From contig NZ_QKTV01000007.1 in assembly GCF_003362725.1 (NCBI RefSeq), forward strand, positions 62,001 through 126,000: a stretch of 64,000 bases of DNA, in the 5' to 3' direction. The DNA comes from Winogradskyella aurantiaca. GTDB taxonomy: Bacteria; Bacteroidota; Bacteroidia; Flavobacteriales; Flavobacteriaceae. The notes under the pieces were generated by a model. It was given only the letters and a program-made list of their open reading frames with translations, was not told where the DNA came from and ran no database searches. The position numbers were made by a program, and so were the translations under genes. This document shows positions 62,829 to 64,000 of this stretch, piece after piece (position 1 is the first letter of the stretch; each line of letters starts with the position of its first letter).

Positions 62829-64000
62829 TTATTTCATTGATTTATTTTCAATTTTTATCATTGATAAATTCTTATTTAAACTCGTCTCATTATTACCTGC
62901 CATTGCTTCATTCGCATCCTTAAGATTTGAAAACTTCTTACTGTATATATAGTACTTACTGGTGTTTACATCATAAAAGAAACTAATATTCTTTTCTCCG
63001 CTTTTAATAGCAGCCCTTAGAAATTCGTCTCGTTTGTTCTTATCTGAGTGAACAGCCATAACCAAATAATACCCATCTTCATTGTGCTTGACATCCTTCA
63101 ATATTTTTATAGTTCCACCGTTGGTTTCACCATAATCCAACGGATCGTTACTATTCGCTTCTAAGTCAATTCTTGTACTCTCTTTAATACGTCTTAGGTC
63201 CGCCATATCCTTAGCATAGCGATCCTCTTGATTATCAAAGGCCGCACGCTTAATGCGTCTTTTGCGTTCTATTTCGGTAGCTTGCTTAATTGAATCCAAT
63301 TCAAACATCAAGGCCTTTTTGACTTCTTCGGCTTTCCTTTTCGATTTTTGAACGATTAAAATTTCATCCAGATAAATCATATTCATCTCATCATCATCTG
63401 ATGAATATTCCTTCTTGCGCTCATCGTACAATTTTTGAAGCTCGACCAATCGCTGTTCTTGAGCAGCGATGGTTTTATCGATTTCAAATGTTAGCGACTC
63501 TAGTTGAGCATTTTGTTCAGAAGTACTTTTAAATGGTTTTGGAGCTTTATATATTCCTTGCTCACTTAAATCGTTTTCTTCTTTTAAATCTGCCAGATCT
63601 TGTTTTCTATTATCAACTGTAGCTTCTAATTGAGATAAAAGATTTTCCTGTTCATCTGATATTTGCTTGCTAACAGTTTCCACCTCATTTTTCATTTCAT
63701 CCGGAGTCATGCCCGGAGCCAAATCAGATTTGGTCTTGCTTTCTTCTGCTTCAGCGGCTAATAGGGCAGCCATGGCTTTTTGCTGACGTTCTACTCTTTC
63801 TGCTTTTAACCTTTCTAACCTCTTGGCTTCTTCTGCTTTGGCTATTGCCGCTAAGTCTTGTGCCTCCTGCTCTGCTCTTTGTCTTTCTAGTTCAGCTATT
63901 CTTTCCTCCTCTTGTCTTCTTTCTTCGGCCTCAGCAGCAGCAAGAATTGCTAAAGCTTCTTTACGACGCTTTTCTTCATTCTCTTTTAAGCGTGCTAGTC
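62829..64000 (-). CDS. Long coiled-coil protein with SPOR-like C-terminus, 5' partial
   Basis: No certain family. The frame is open to the right window edge (LARLKENEEKRRKEALAILAAAEAEERRQEEE... is visible upstream of a Met at 63773), so that Met is internal and the protein is longer. The visible part is an alanine/glutamate/arginine-rich coiled coil (about 200 residues) and then helices with DDDEMNMIYLDEILIVQKSKRKAEEVKK. The C-terminal 90 residues (DGYYLVMAVHSDKNKRDEFLRAA, YYIYSKKFSNLKDANEAM) have the strand-helix layout of SPOR-like domains. It lies upstream of the sprB-like gene with a 62-base gap on the same strand, so a surface or gliding link is plausible but inferred. Confidence 0.7.
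   Translation of the reverse strand, partial: LARLKENEEKRRKEALAILAAAEAEERRQEEERIAELERQRAEQEAQDLAAIAKAEEAKRLERLKAERVERQQKAMAALLAAEAEESKTKSDLAPGMTPDEMKNEVETVSKQISDEQENLLSQLEATVDNRKQDLADLKEENDLSEQGIYKAPKPFKSTSEQNAQLESLTFEIDKTIAAQEQRLVELQKLYDERKKEYSSDDDEMNMIYLDEILIVQKSKRKAEEVKKALMFELDSIKQATEIERKRRIKRAAFDNQEDRYAKDMADLRRIKESTRIDLEANSNDPLDYGETNGGTIKILKDVKHNEDGYYLVMAVHSDKNKRDEFLRAAIKSGEKNISFFYDVNTSKYYIYSKKFSNLKDANEAMAGNNETSLNKNLSMIKIENKSMK

Overview
The window is a gene-dense, AT-rich chromosomal segment from a member of the Bacteroidota, almost certainly a marine-type Flavobacteriaceae. The evidence is the gliding genes gldF and gldG, an SprB-like adhesin with a type B type IX secretion (T9SS) tail followed by a PorP/SprF partner, several TonB-type outer-membrane proteins, lineage-typical families (DUF4834, DUF4870, YfhO) and many promoters with the Bacteroidota -7 box TAnnTTTG. 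No rRNA, tRNA, CRISPR array, insertion sequence, integrase or phage gene was seen. It reads as core genome rather than an island.

Layout. 0-5 kb: the 3' end of a very basic exported protein, then a glycosyltransferase/YfhO pair and a DUF4834 protein. 5-12 kb: an outer-membrane protein, a GNAT-fold protein, an alpha-oxoamine synthase beside a cysteine-synthase-fold enzyme (possible sulfonolipid/capnine pair), and oligopeptidase B. 12-21 kb: YbaB, threonine aldolase, a large secreted zinc protease, prfB with its programmed frameshift, an ArsC-like protein, a TonB-type receptor and an LpxR-like lipid A deacylase. 21-30 kb: an acetate/glyoxylate block (aceA, aceB, a divergent RamB/ScfR-like regulator, a HAD phosphatase, acs and an AGCS symporter). 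A perfect 26-bp palindrome sits between aceB and the regulator.

30-43 kb: an S9 peptidase, an aromatic amino acid hydroxylase with a long C-terminal extension, a DUF1624 membrane protein, a LysR regulator divergent from two small unknown genes and an SbtA-type bicarbonate transporter, gcvT, a sugar-nucleotide reductase-like protein, pterin carbinolamine dehydratase (which recycles the hydroxylase cofactor), YebC, purC and phoH. 43-49 kb: SAM hydrolase, a small ABM-like protein, gldF, an unknown membrane protein placed between gldF and gldG, gldG and dnaN. 49-53.6 kb: DUF4870, a 41-residue membrane protein, a LOV-like PAS protein lacking the photoactive Cys, a periplasmic thioredoxin, a TonB receptor and a divergent DtxR-family regulator. 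53.6-64 kb: sprF-like, an 8-kb sprB-like adhesin gene, and a coiled-coil protein running off the end.

The main linked themes are growth on acetate (acs, aceA, aceB and their regulator), phenylalanine hydroxylation with pterin recycling, and gliding/T9SS surface biology, to which sulfonolipid synthesis may also belong. Five convergent gene pairs share a 4-bp stop-codon overlap, and many genes start just after a TAnnTTTG box. Several plausible TTG starts therefore fall inside promoters and were moved to downstream ATG or GTG codons.
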